Below are positions 7,301-13,617 of a stretch of 21,243 bases of DNA, one piece after another. Position 1 is the stretch's first letter; each line of letters starts with the position of its first letter. The DNA lies in contig JBLHKE010000034.1 of assembly GCA_047619485.1 (NCBI GenBank), forward strand, positions 1-21,243, read 5' to 3'. Position numbers and translations under genes: made by a program. This DNA comes from JBLHKE01 sp047619485 (lineage in GTDB: Bacteria > Verrucomicrobiota > Verrucomicrobiia > Verrucomicrobiales > DEV007). The notes beneath the pieces are model-generated. The model did no database searches. It was not told the origin of the DNA and was given only the letters and a program-made list of their open reading frames with translations.

Positions 7301-8847
7301 ACACTCTCGCCCGCGCGCTCAAAGCGGCCGGCTACGTCACCGGGCACAGCGGTAAGTGGCACATTGCGATCAGTCACAACGCCTTTCCCCAACCGAAAGA
7401 CGTCGGCTTCGACTGGACGCGCAGCGACCGCGGCACGAGCCGGTCCATGAAACCACACCGCATGACCGGCTTCTCGACCCGCGAGGCAGACGATCCGCAT
7501 CGCCTCGATGAAAAGGGATTCCCTCGTGACCAACCCAACGAAGACGCATTGACCTTTCTGCGCGAACACCAGGATCGTCCGTTCTTCCTCTACTACGCCA
7601 CCTGGCTTGTGCACACCCCGATCCAAACTCGAAGCAAGGCACTACTGGACAAATACGTGAAGAAGCTCGGCGTAAAACTCCCCGATGATCCTCGGGCGAA
7701 ATGGATGGGCGAAGGGCAGACCAACCCATTCTACTGCGCGATGGTCGAACAGCTCGACCACTACATCGGCCAGCTCCTAGACTACCTGGAACAGACCGAC
7801 GATCCGCGCTGGCCGGGCCACAAGCTCAGTGAAAACACCTACGTCATCTTCACCTCAGACAACGGTGGCATGGAAGGAAGTCGCACCCAGATCATCACCG
7901 ACAACTACCCGCTCGACCGGGGCAAGATTTCCCTGATGGAAGGAGGCACGCGCGTGCCGCTAATCATCGCCGGCCCGGGCATTCCGGCGGGTGTCGAATC
8001 CGACGTGATGGTCAACGGCCTCGACTTCTACCCAACCATCCTTTCCCTGTCCGGCGCGAAGCGACCGCAGGACAAACACCTCGACGGCTGCGACCTCGCC
8101 GCTTTGCTCAAGCAGGACCCGACCAATCCAAAACTCGTGCGTGGAGCCGGCGGCAAAGTCCGCGACACCATGGTCTGGCATTTCCCCAACAGCGCAGCCC
8201 TCGAAAGCACCATCCGCATCGGCGACTACAAGCTCGTCCGCAACTACGAGCACGTGAACAAACCGGACAACCGCGAACTGGAACTCTATCGTCTCTACAA
8301 TTCCAAGAGCGACCGGCCCAAGCGCGCAGACATCGAGGAGCAAAAGAACCTAGTGGATGCCATGCCCGACAAGGCCAGTGAAATGAACCGTCGCCTGACA
8401 AAAATCCTCACCGAGATGAAGGCCAGCTACCCGTATTACAACCCGCACGCCCATCGCAGTCCGGCCACCAAAAAGAACGTCTGCACCGTTCTTTCTCACC
8501 AACAGAGCGGAGACACCGTCGAATTCACCTACCGCGAAAACGGAGCCAAGGTCGTGCGCGCGAACCTCATTTACACCCTCAACGGCGGCGGGCCGGACGA
8601 AGAATGGTTCCGCACACCCGCCAAACTCGTTGGTGGCAACGAGGCTGTCGCGCAACTCCCGAAAGGCACCACCCACTACTTTCTCAATCTCATCGACGAG
8701 AACAACTTCCTCCGCAGTCACCCGGAAGTCCTCGACTCCAAGCAACCTAGCAAGGCCGAGGTGGAGAAATACTCGACGAGAGCCTTGAGCGTCCGAGATT
8801 CTGCAACTTCGCCTTGCGCGCCAAACGTCTCCTCTGCCCATCCGTGA
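4363..8847 (+). CDS. Giant exported fusion: beta-propeller, DUF1080, EF-hands and sulfatase
   Basis: About 1494 residues from ATG 4363, ten bases after the previous stop. The frame is open from 4207, but those 52 codons overlap the preceding gene in another frame and would hide the signal peptide (GVLLFLFALLFQIQTQAQ). Residues 37-500 look like a sorbosone-dehydrogenase/SMP-30-like beta-propeller (GYKVETV, CGFRSPCGIGM, LFITDNQGDW, FIGDQRQSN). Residues 527-727 are DUF1080, now called a 3-keto-disaccharide hydrolase domain (GNSGVFLMSGYELQIVNSY, GAIYGQHPPQVNAS, PLVLQDH). Residues 764-860 carry four EF-hand-like loops (DKDRNRVITVQEF, DKDESGFLDAAEF, DKDNDGQLSRDEH, DVDGDGVITAADK). Residues 875 to about 1440 are a sulfatase with NIVLILTDDLGWQD, CAPSR (formylglycine C929, codon at 7147), GKWH and FTSDNGG. 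The last roughly 15 residues (DSATSPCAPNVSSAHP) lie over transposase-derived DNA and are probably not native. Likely role: desulfation and oxidative processing of a sulfated glycan. Family assignment of the propeller is the least certain part. Confidence 0.88.
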   Translation: MNSFQMTERPLITRTPALPGVLLFLFALLFQIQTQAQIPAGYKVETVELPKGAVTILGLCHKPDGTLAVVSWEGEVWECKDKTWTRFAENLMEPNGIYYDAKEDAYYVAQKPELTRLVDTDKDGICDRYECVTDAFGISGGYHEYHYGPVVDSLGRKYASLNLAARGEFTVPDGKPKGKGGGNMSYNAPWRGWVYRSDRTGHFHPLACGFRSPCGIGMSPEDQLFITDNQGDWVADCCLYHVKEGNFYGHPASLPARPDFTKEKVLSMKAADFAKLRTPPAVWFPREVIANTPGSPIWDTTGGKFGPFQNQMFIGDQRQSNYFRCGVEKVDGDYQGWCVDFLRGLESGPVKMSFDPQGRLWSAQVGRGWFSVGGKRTALQYAKWDGKTEPFAIHSTTLTETGFSVRFTQPIGKEITPAVKSWHYHYYSTYGSPPVDEKELDASKYTLSKDRKTVSFDVPLTAGKVYAIQFPGQENSAAKLLEFDTIFYTLNKVRPAKEPGTGRNVGWMLAGSGWHRNDKRRPIPPLVDPLPIDECHLSPPEDSTVLDASQWTNQNWTIDKDGVMFRSKGNNSTKQSYGNARIHLEFRIDPSDDPKWTGQLYGNSGVFLMSGYELQIVNSYLNPTFADGMCGAIYGQHPPQVNASRKPGEWQSYDILMKPPIFAEDGSVKEPLRATIFHNGVLIQDDIWVYGEVGKPYRKHGKRPLVLQDHKGTDVAFRNLWIVSDVDYDKSLDEFRSNFSNVPASFVEAEPEPEGNPITILPPGMVEEMDKDRNRVITVQEFVAYRAAQFDPLDKDESGFLDAAEFPHRTALKGADKDNDGQLSRDEHSALFRGQFPGVDVDGDGVITAADKREERKPKKASSKPDNRAEAPERPDRPNIVLILTDDLGWQDVGCYDIDEPSPMETPNIDALAKKGVKFWQAYAPAPTCAPSRCAIMSGIHPARAQKTHVVGGAPPAPNHLRGWSMMSPWYSGRMPEDTHTLARALKAAGYVTGHSGKWHIAISHNAFPQPKDVGFDWTRSDRGTSRSMKPHRMTGFSTREADDPHRLDEKGFPRDQPNEDALTFLREHQDRPFFLYYATWLVHTPIQTRSKALLDKYVKKLGVKLPDDPRAKWMGEGQTNPFYCAMVEQLDHYIGQLLDYLEQTDDPRWPGHKLSENTYVIFTSDNGGMEGSRTQIITDNYPLDRGKISLMEGGTRVPLIIAGPGIPAGVESDVMVNGLDFYPTILSLSGAKRPQDKHLDGCDLAALLKQDPTNPKLVRGAGGKVRDTMVWHFPNSAALESTIRIGDYKLVRNYEHVNKPDNRELELYRLYNSKSDRPKRADIEEQKNLVDAMPDKASEMNRRLTKILTEMKASYPYYNPHAHRSPATKKNVCTVLSHQQSGDTVEFTYRENGAKVVRANLIYTLNGGGPDEEWFRTPAKLVGGNEAVAQLPKGTTHYFLNLIDENNFLRSHPEVLDSKQPSKAEVEKYSTRALSVRDSATSPCAPNVSSAHP

Positions 8848-8983
8848 ATTTCGGCCGTCGGCTCCCCTGCTGCGCCTTCAGTATCCTGATCTCCTCCTGC
8901 AGGTATTCGATCATGTGCTGCTGCTGGTGCTGGTGGTTCATCCAGCCCGCCAGCGACACCAGGATCAGTTTGAATGCGTCAAT
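8805..8983 (-). pseudogene. Integrase-core transposase, N-terminal fragment A
   Basis: The minus strand from 8983 reads IDAFKLILVSLAGWMNHQ, then HMIEYLQEEIRILKAQQG, RRPKFTDGQRRRLARKAKL. This is the helical N-terminus of rve/integrase-core transposases common in PVC bacteria. The codon where the related fragment B has ATG is ATT here, so the start is lost. Similarity stops at about 8805, where the DNA becomes the 3' end of the sulfatase fusion gene. The DDE catalytic core is missing. An internal ATG at 8959 keeps a 70-codon frame open to 8747, but the last 20 residues are antisense sulfatase sequence. Confidence 0.72.
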
Positions 8984-9051
8984 CGTGCCATTCCTGCATT
9001 ATTCAGACCCGTAAAGCGAACCGAATCGGAGATCCTGGTCTATCTCTAACG
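8901..9051. repeat. Diverged repeat copy A of IS upstream region plus transposase 5' end
   Basis: This stretch aligns with 9505-9650 in the same orientation. Shared blocks include AGGTATTCGATCA, CAGCCCGCCAGCGACACCA and GCGAACCGAATCGGAGATCC. One small length difference falls in the CTGCTGGTG-rich part. The two copies are remains of the same insertion sequence family, this one having kept more of the transposase frame. Confidence 0.8.
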
Positions 9052-9080
9052 AACTGATTATCAGACGATTCCGGTGTAAT

Positions 9081-9140
9081 CGAGTTTCTGGACACTACGG
9101 GGCCTTCTAGCCGTCGAAGCGCGTAGTATCCGGAAACTCG
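9081..9140. repeat. 60-bp imperfect palindrome built from two decayed IS termini
   Basis: CGAGTTTCTGGACACTACG at 9081-9099 pairs with CGTAGTATCCGGAAACTCG at 9122-9140, with 17 of 19 positions complementary and a 22-base loop. Each arm also matches the 25-bp terminal repeat of the neighbouring element (CGAGTTTTGGGACACTAC) at 15-16 of 18 positions, in opposite orientations. It is best read as two eroded element ends facing each other. The right-end-like arm lies just beyond repeat copy A, where the end of that IS copy would be expected. A terminator role is possible but there is no following T run. Confidence 0.7.
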
Positions 9141-9168
9141 AATCGTCCAGTTTTCATGCGGCATCCCG

Positions 9169-9503
9169 GTAGTGTCCCAAAACTCGGACGACGTACAGGC
9201 CGCCCTCCTGTAATGGTTTAGGAGACCGCCGAGCCTCGATTCACAGACGACCTTGCTCGTCCCGTTGTCCCGCTCAAGCTCTGACTCGATCAACCTGTTC
9301 GCCAGCCCCTGGTGATTCCTCTCCGAGTGGTAGTCGATGATCGCCGCCTGCTCCCTGTTGGCCCAATGGGCCAGCGCTGAGAGCACCAGATGAAATGGGT
9401 GGATGAACATGGTTCCAGAATAGTCCTAAATTGGGAGAGTTCATTGCCGGGCAACCCGTTCTTCCTCAACTCCCCGGGCGTCGTCCGAGTTTTGGGACAC
9501 TAC
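9169..9503 (-). mobile_element. Internally deleted IS, 335 bp, with perfect 25-bp terminal inverted repeats
   Basis: The left end 9169-9193 starts GTAGTGTCCCAAAACTCG and is the exact reverse complement of 9479-9503 over 25 bases. The left end follows directly after the C-terminal transposase residues, as expected for an IS end downstream of its gene. Only the transposase C-terminus remains inside, so a full IS of perhaps 1 kb or more has lost its middle and 5' part. Fragment B of the same gene family begins two bases outside the right end, so this element seems to have landed in, or recombined with, another copy. No convincing target duplication is visible. Confidence 0.78.
9198..9410 (-). 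pseudogene. Integrase-core transposase, C-terminal fragment
   Basis: The minus strand from ATG 9410 reads MFIHPFHLVLSALAHWANRE, then IIDYHSERNHQGLANRLIE and VVCESRLGGLLNHYRRAA. The ERNHQGL motif with the following GGLL-YRRAA tail is the typical end of rve/integrase-core transposases. The catalytic DDE residues lie upstream and are missing. The native stop is lost: the frame reads on through the left terminal repeat and as far as 9003. The first residues up to about WANRE are less certain. Confidence 0.75.
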
Positions 9504-9504
9504 G

Positions 9505-9581
9505 AGGTATTCGATCACGTGCCGCAGCTGGCGGTGCACCAAGCCCGCCAGCGACACCAAGATGAGCTTGAATACGTCCAT
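9505..9581 (-). pseudogene. Integrase-core transposase, N-terminal fragment B
   Basis: The minus strand from ATG 9581 reads MDVFKLILVSLAGLVHRQLR, then HVIEYL, the same N-terminus as fragment A with the start codon kept. The match is cut off at 9505 by the right end of the 335-bp element, after which the frame runs into terminal repeat sequence (VVSQNSDDAR). Only 26 residues survive, so no function is expected. Confidence 0.68.
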
Positions 9582-9650
9582 CGTGCCATCCCTGCATTGT
9601 TCTGACCCGTGTAGCGAACCGAATCGGAGATCCTGGCCCATCTCTCACGG
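9505..9650. repeat. Diverged repeat copy B of IS upstream region plus transposase 5' end
   Basis: This is the partner of 8901-9051 in the same orientation. It contains the untranslated leader of the IS (GCGAACCGAATCGGAGATCC at 9615-9634) and the first codons of the transposase. Similarity to copy A ends at about 9650. The expected outer terminal repeat is not present beyond it. Confidence 0.8.
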
Positions 9651-9669
9651 GCTGAAAGGAAATAACTAA

Positions 9670-9828
9670 GGGGCACCTCCGGAAACCTGCTGTGGAAATG
9701 GGGCGCAGAGAAAATTCCCGCTGGCGAGGCGATAAACGCTAAGCTATCTGGTGATAGTGGGCGCTTTAGCAACGAAGGCAGCGGGGATTTTATCAAGCTC
9801 CAGCCCGCATGAGGTTTTCGGAGGTGCT
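9670..9828. mobile_element. Complete MITE-like element, 159 bp, with inverted repeats and CTAA flanks
   Basis: The left end GCACCTCCGGAAACCT at 9673-9688 is the reverse complement of 9812-9827 at 15 of 16 positions. CTAA at 9666-9669 and again at 9829-9832 looks like a 4-bp target duplication. The outermost one to three bases differ between the ends, so the exact boundary is uncertain by about 2 bp. No open frame of note is inside. Bases 9709-9827 recur at 1-119 in the same orientation. The CTAA duplication and GGGGCACC-type ends fit an IS5-family derivative, which is inference. The element sits 28 bases beyond the 3' end of the minus-strand VCBS gene. Confidence 0.8.
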
Positions 9829-9856
9829 CTAAGCCCAATTCGCAGATTAAATTAGT

Positions 9857-12800
9857 CTACCGTTCCACCACGACGCGAGCGCCATCGCTTTTCTCGATCG
9901 CTCGCTGGCTTTTTTTACCATCCGCCCAGCGCACCGATACCGACTCGACGTTGTCGCCGGCTGGGATCGCGAAACTGGTCAGCTGCGAATTCTGTGAGAG
10001 ATAGCCGCCGCCTGCGTAGACCTCTTTCACGAGCGGTCTTCCGCTGTCGAGTTTCACGCTGATCCGCGCGCCGATCGCCCCGGACGGAACAAGGCGGGCA
10101 GGAGTGCCCGTTCTACGTTGCCCGCCGCGCAACTCCACCACTAGCGGCCGGCTTCCCGCGGGCGGCACGTTCTCGAACGCCTGCAATTCTCCGCCATTCA
10201 CAGCCACCAGAAGATCCGGCCACGCATCGCCATTCAGGTCGGTCAGCGCGACGCCTTTCGCATCGCCCGCAATCACCAGGCCGCTGCGATCGGCCCGCAT
10301 CGCGGAGAAATTCCCGTCCCCCAGCCCGCGCATCAATACGCTCACACCTCCGTCCATGCGCCCGGTCTCCGCTTGCGGTGAGTGAAAGTTCTGCGCTAGG
10401 AACAGATCCAGATTCCCATCCGCGTCGAAGTCACTCACAGCGATCCCGAATACCGGTGCCACCTGCGCCATCGCTGGTAGCTCGCGGAACTCAAACGTCC
10501 CCTTACCATTGTTCAGTAACACGCCACTCGCTAGAGTATTAGCCTCGAAGCGCTGAGCTTTCTCCAAATCCCTGTAAAGTTCGCTCAGCGTCGCCGATGC
10601 GAAGTCGTGGAACTTTGGAGTCTTGCCTGTCAGAAATGGCATCGCGTGGCTCGAGCAACTCAAGCCGCGGATCGGGTAGCACTTCTCGCCCTCGAACGCC
10701 GCCTCGACGATGCGCCTCTTGCCGGTGCCATCGACATCGCCATAGATCAGGACGGCGGGCGCTTTGTATTTTGTGTTCAGCCCAACGTTGCCGAGCACGT
10801 AATCAATGTCGCCATCGCGGTCGAAATCGCCACCGGCGATGCTATTCCACCATCCGCTGCGCCCGGCCAAGCCAGCTTCGAGCGTGCGCTCGACCAGCTT
10901 CCCTTCGGTGTTGTGATAGAGTCTCACCGGCCCCCATTCGGTCGCGACCATCAGGTCCAGCCAACCATCGCCATCGGCGTCGGTCCACAACGCGGAGGTG
11001 ACCATCCCGGAGAACAGCTCGCCGGAGATTTCGGTAAACTTTTTCCCAGCTTCATTGCGCAGCAAGCGGCTGCGTGGAGACTGCGGATACCCCCCCGGCA
11101 CCACGCGCCCGCCGACGAAAAGATCCAAATCCCCATCTTGATCGAAGTCGGCGGCACAAGCCACCGATCCGCTATCGGTCAGATCCGGCAACTTCCCAGC
11201 CGCCGCGCTTGCGAAGCGACCCTTGCCGTCGTTGAGATACAAGCGATCACGAAAAATCGCATCACCAGCAGCCCCCTCAACGCCGCCGCTCACCACAAAC
11301 AGATCGAGATCGCCATCATCATCGAAGTCAAAAAACAACGGCGACATGTCCTCGCTCGCTCGCTCGCGTTCGTAGGGCGCAAACGTCTTCACGGTAAACA
11401 CCGATTTGCCAACTTCCGCATTCTTATCGGCGACACGCTGGTAGACGCGTCCCGAATCCCCTGCCGGGGAGGAGACATAAATATCTTCGAGCCCGTCGGC
11501 GTCGACATCGCCAATCGCGATCCCAGGACCCAGCTGCGAGTGCTTATAGGGCAACAGGGGTTGGCGCTCAAAATCATCGAACACCTGCTCCCTCGGCACC
11601 ACGCCCGACAATCGCGTCGATCTGACGAACATCACGTCCCTGCGCTTCGCACTCTCGGACTTCGATGAGACTTCCCGGATCGAGTAGCGCCGACCGGCAG
11701 CGAGATCGGTGAGAACCTGTTGCCCGCCACCCGGCCAATCGATGACCAGCCGATTCACTTTCTCCTGCTCGCCGAGCCCAAAATGTAGCAACGGCTCGTT
11801 GCTCGACATGAACCCGCGCGACAAGCTCAGGCAGCGCACGTGCAAACCGGGGTCACCGTCCGTCTCGACACTGACTCGTGCGCCGACGCCGTAGCGGTTG
11901 GCCTTGCCCTCGAGCCGGATCACGACGCGCCCACCGTCGGCCGTACCATTGCGATAGACGGCTGGCTCTGCGTCAAAGTTGTTTACCACCAGGTCGAGAT
12001 CGCCATCGCCATCCAGATCCCCGAGCGCTGCCCCGTAGCTGACATCGACGTCATCGACACCCCAAGCGGCACTGACATCATCGAATTTCAAACCGCCGCG
12101 ATTTTTGAACGCCCAGTTTTTCAGCGCCAGCGGTTTCTGCTTCTCCCAGAACACGTTTGCAGCCTCCTTGCCGATGTCGAGGATGAGCGATTCCTCGGTG
12201 TTGCGCAGGTCGCTGTTGAACCAGTCGCGACTCATGCCCGAAGAGACGAAAACGTCCTCGCGACCGTCGCAGTCGAAATCGGCGAACTTCACCGACCAGG
12301 TCCAGTCGGTGGTCGCGAGCCCGGTCAGGTGGGCGACTTCCATAAAGCGCCCGGTGCCCGTGTTCAGGTAGACGGCGTTTCGCATGTATTGTGCCGGCGT
12401 CGGCAGGTTGAGAAACCACGAGTCGCTCTCCTTGCCCGTCATGTTCCCCATCGACATCTTCTCCTTGTAATGGTCGCTGCCCGCCATATCGGATGCCATG
12501 TAGTCGAACAGGCCATCGTTGTTAATGTCGCCGACATCGGAGCCCATCGAGAACCACGGTGTGTGCGGTAGCGCCACGGGTGCCATGTCGGTGAAAGTGC
12601 CGTCGCGGTTGTTGCGGTAGAGATGGTCGGCACCGTAGAAATCGTTCGCGACATACAGGTCCTGCCAGCCGTCGCCGTCATAGTCCCACCAGGTCGCCGA
12701 GAGGCCATACCCCGTCTTCCAGATCCCCGCCGCCTTGCTGACGTCGGTGAACTTCGGCAGGCCGTCAGCCCCGGGTCCATCGTTGCGGTAGAGGTAGTCG

Positions 12801-13552
12801 AACTGCGCGCTGGCGACCTGCTTGTATTGCCCGTCTGGCATTTTCACCAGACCCGCGTATTGCGCGTATCGGTCGGGCAAAACCGGTTCGCCATCCGGCC
12901 CGGTGGTGACTTTGAAGCGCTCGTTCAAAAGCCCAGGAGGCGGCGTCGCCCGGTTGGTCACGAGGTAAAGGTCGAGGTCGCCGTCACGATCGTAGTCCGC
13001 GAATGCGGCCATCAGGTTGGCGCCCGCAAACGTGATCCCACTCCTGCTCGCGCCCTCGCGAAACGTGCCGTCGCCCAGGTTGTAATAGAGCCGGTTCGGC
13101 CCGCCGTACATGCACACGAACAGGTCGAGCCGGCCGTCGCCATCGACGTCGGCCCAAGTCGCTCCGGCGCTCCAGCCGCCACGGATCGCGACGCGCGCGG
13201 CGACACTCACATCTTCGAATTTGAACCCGCCGAGATTCCGATAGAGGCGCCCACCCCCGTCTGGACTGGTGAAGTAGATGTCCGGCCGGGCGTCCCCATC
13301 GTAGTCACCGATCGCCACCCCGCCGCCCGTGAACGACCCGCTGATCATCTCCCCGAGCCCTTCCGGCGGAGCCCAGCGATGGCGGAAATCGATCCCGGTC
13401 TGCGCTGGCGGCAGGCGCTCGAACAACTTGCCATGCACCGCCGACGCGGGCGAGGGATCGGCGAGCGCGAGCGATGTAACCGCCGCCTGCTCGGCGAACA
13501 GCGACAGCGGAGCGAGCACTATCAGTAACAGATGAGGGAGAATCTTTAGCAT
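9857..13552 (-). CDS. Exported double VCBS/FG-GAP propeller with two ASPIC/UnbV domains (CRTAC1-like)
   Basis: ATG 13552 begins a clear signal peptide (MLKILPHLLLIVLAPLSLFA); a GTG at 13585 would add 11 residues. The product has 1231 residues. The first half carries seven calcium-binding loops of the form DxDxDGxxD: DYDGDARPD, DVDGDGRLD, DYDRDGDLD, DYDGDGWQD, DINNDGLFD, DFDCDGRED and DLDGDGDLD. These fit FG-GAP/VCBS propeller blades. An ASPIC/UnbV domain at about 537-617 follows (GVGARVSVET, RGFMSSNEPLLHFGLG). The second half has seven more loops (DVDADGLED, DFDDDGDLD, DFDQDGDLD, DADGDGWLD, DFDRDGDID, DFDADGNLD, DLNGDAWPD) plus a degenerate DVDGTGKRR followed by CSSHAMPFL. A second ASPIC-like domain ends the protein (AIGARISVKL, GGGYLSQNS, VRWADG). 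Proteins of this type are common beside glycan-use loci in PVC bacteria and Bacteroidota; their biochemical role is not settled, and carbohydrate or surface binding is a guess. Confidence 0.92.
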   Translation of the reverse strand: MLKILPHLLLIVLAPLSLFAEQAAVTSLALADPSPASAVHGKLFERLPPAQTGIDFRHRWAPPEGLGEMISGSFTGGGVAIGDYDGDARPDIYFTSPDGGGRLYRNLGGFKFEDVSVAARVAIRGGWSAGATWADVDGDGRLDLFVCMYGGPNRLYYNLGDGTFREGASRSGITFAGANLMAAFADYDRDGDLDLYLVTNRATPPPGLLNERFKVTTGPDGEPVLPDRYAQYAGLVKMPDGQYKQVASAQFDYLYRNDGPGADGLPKFTDVSKAAGIWKTGYGLSATWWDYDGDGWQDLYVANDFYGADHLYRNNRDGTFTDMAPVALPHTPWFSMGSDVGDINNDGLFDYMASDMAGSDHYKEKMSMGNMTGKESDSWFLNLPTPAQYMRNAVYLNTGTGRFMEVAHLTGLATTDWTWSVKFADFDCDGREDVFVSSGMSRDWFNSDLRNTEESLILDIGKEAANVFWEKQKPLALKNWAFKNRGGLKFDDVSAAWGVDDVDVSYGAALGDLDGDGDLDLVVNNFDAEPAVYRNGTADGGRVVIRLEGKANRYGVGARVSVETDGDPGLHVRCLSLSRGFMSSNEPLLHFGLGEQEKVNRLVIDWPGGGQQVLTDLAAGRRYSIREVSSKSESAKRRDVMFVRSTRLSGVVPREQVFDDFERQPLLPYKHSQLGPGIAIGDVDADGLEDIYVSSPAGDSGRVYQRVADKNAEVGKSVFTVKTFAPYERERASEDMSPLFFDFDDDGDLDLFVVSGGVEGAAGDAIFRDRLYLNDGKGRFASAAAGKLPDLTDSGSVACAADFDQDGDLDLFVGGRVVPGGYPQSPRSRLLRNEAGKKFTEISGELFSGMVTSALWTDADGDGWLDLMVATEWGPVRLYHNTEGKLVERTLEAGLAGRSGWWNSIAGGDFDRDGDIDYVLGNVGLNTKYKAPAVLIYGDVDGTGKRRIVEAAFEGEKCYPIRGLSCSSHAMPFLTGKTPKFHDFASATLSELYRDLEKAQRFEANTLASGVLLNNGKGTFEFRELPAMAQVAPVFGIAVSDFDADGNLDLFLAQNFHSPQAETGRMDGGVSVLMRGLGDGNFSAMRADRSGLVIAGDAKGVALTDLNGDAWPDLLVAVNGGELQAFENVPPAGSRPLVVELRGGQRRTGTPARLVPSGAIGARISVKLDSGRPLVKEVYAGGGYLSQNSQLTSFAIPAGDNVESVSVRWADGKKSQRAIEKSDGARVVVER

Positions 13553-13617
13553 GGAGGCGGAGCGAAATCTTAGTTGTAATCGCACGTCTTAATCAAGAGT
13601 GTAATCCCATCCCCGAC
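13553..13617. promoter_or_regulatory. 65-bp divergent intergenic region
   Basis: The VCBS gene starts leftward at 13552 and the CotH gene starts rightward at 13618, so both promoters and any shared operator must lie here or inside the coding ends. The stretch is more AT-rich in its middle (TCTTAATCAAGAGTGTAAT) than its surroundings. No clear -35/-10 pair, operator palindrome or Shine-Dalgarno site is visible for either gene. Confidence 0.5.

Noticed and set aside
8848..9856. Search for a gene other than transposase remnants in the 1-kb gap
   Set aside because: All open frames here are short and are explained by IS fragments or by reading terminal repeats. No RNA gene, promoter or other gene can be supported.
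10607..11668. Long + strand open frame (353 codons) and a second at 12623-13528 (301 codons)
   Set aside because: Both are antisense to the VCBS/ASPIC gene. They contain low-diversity repeats (IAIxIE, VxVEIxE) created by reading the DxDGD loop codons backwards.
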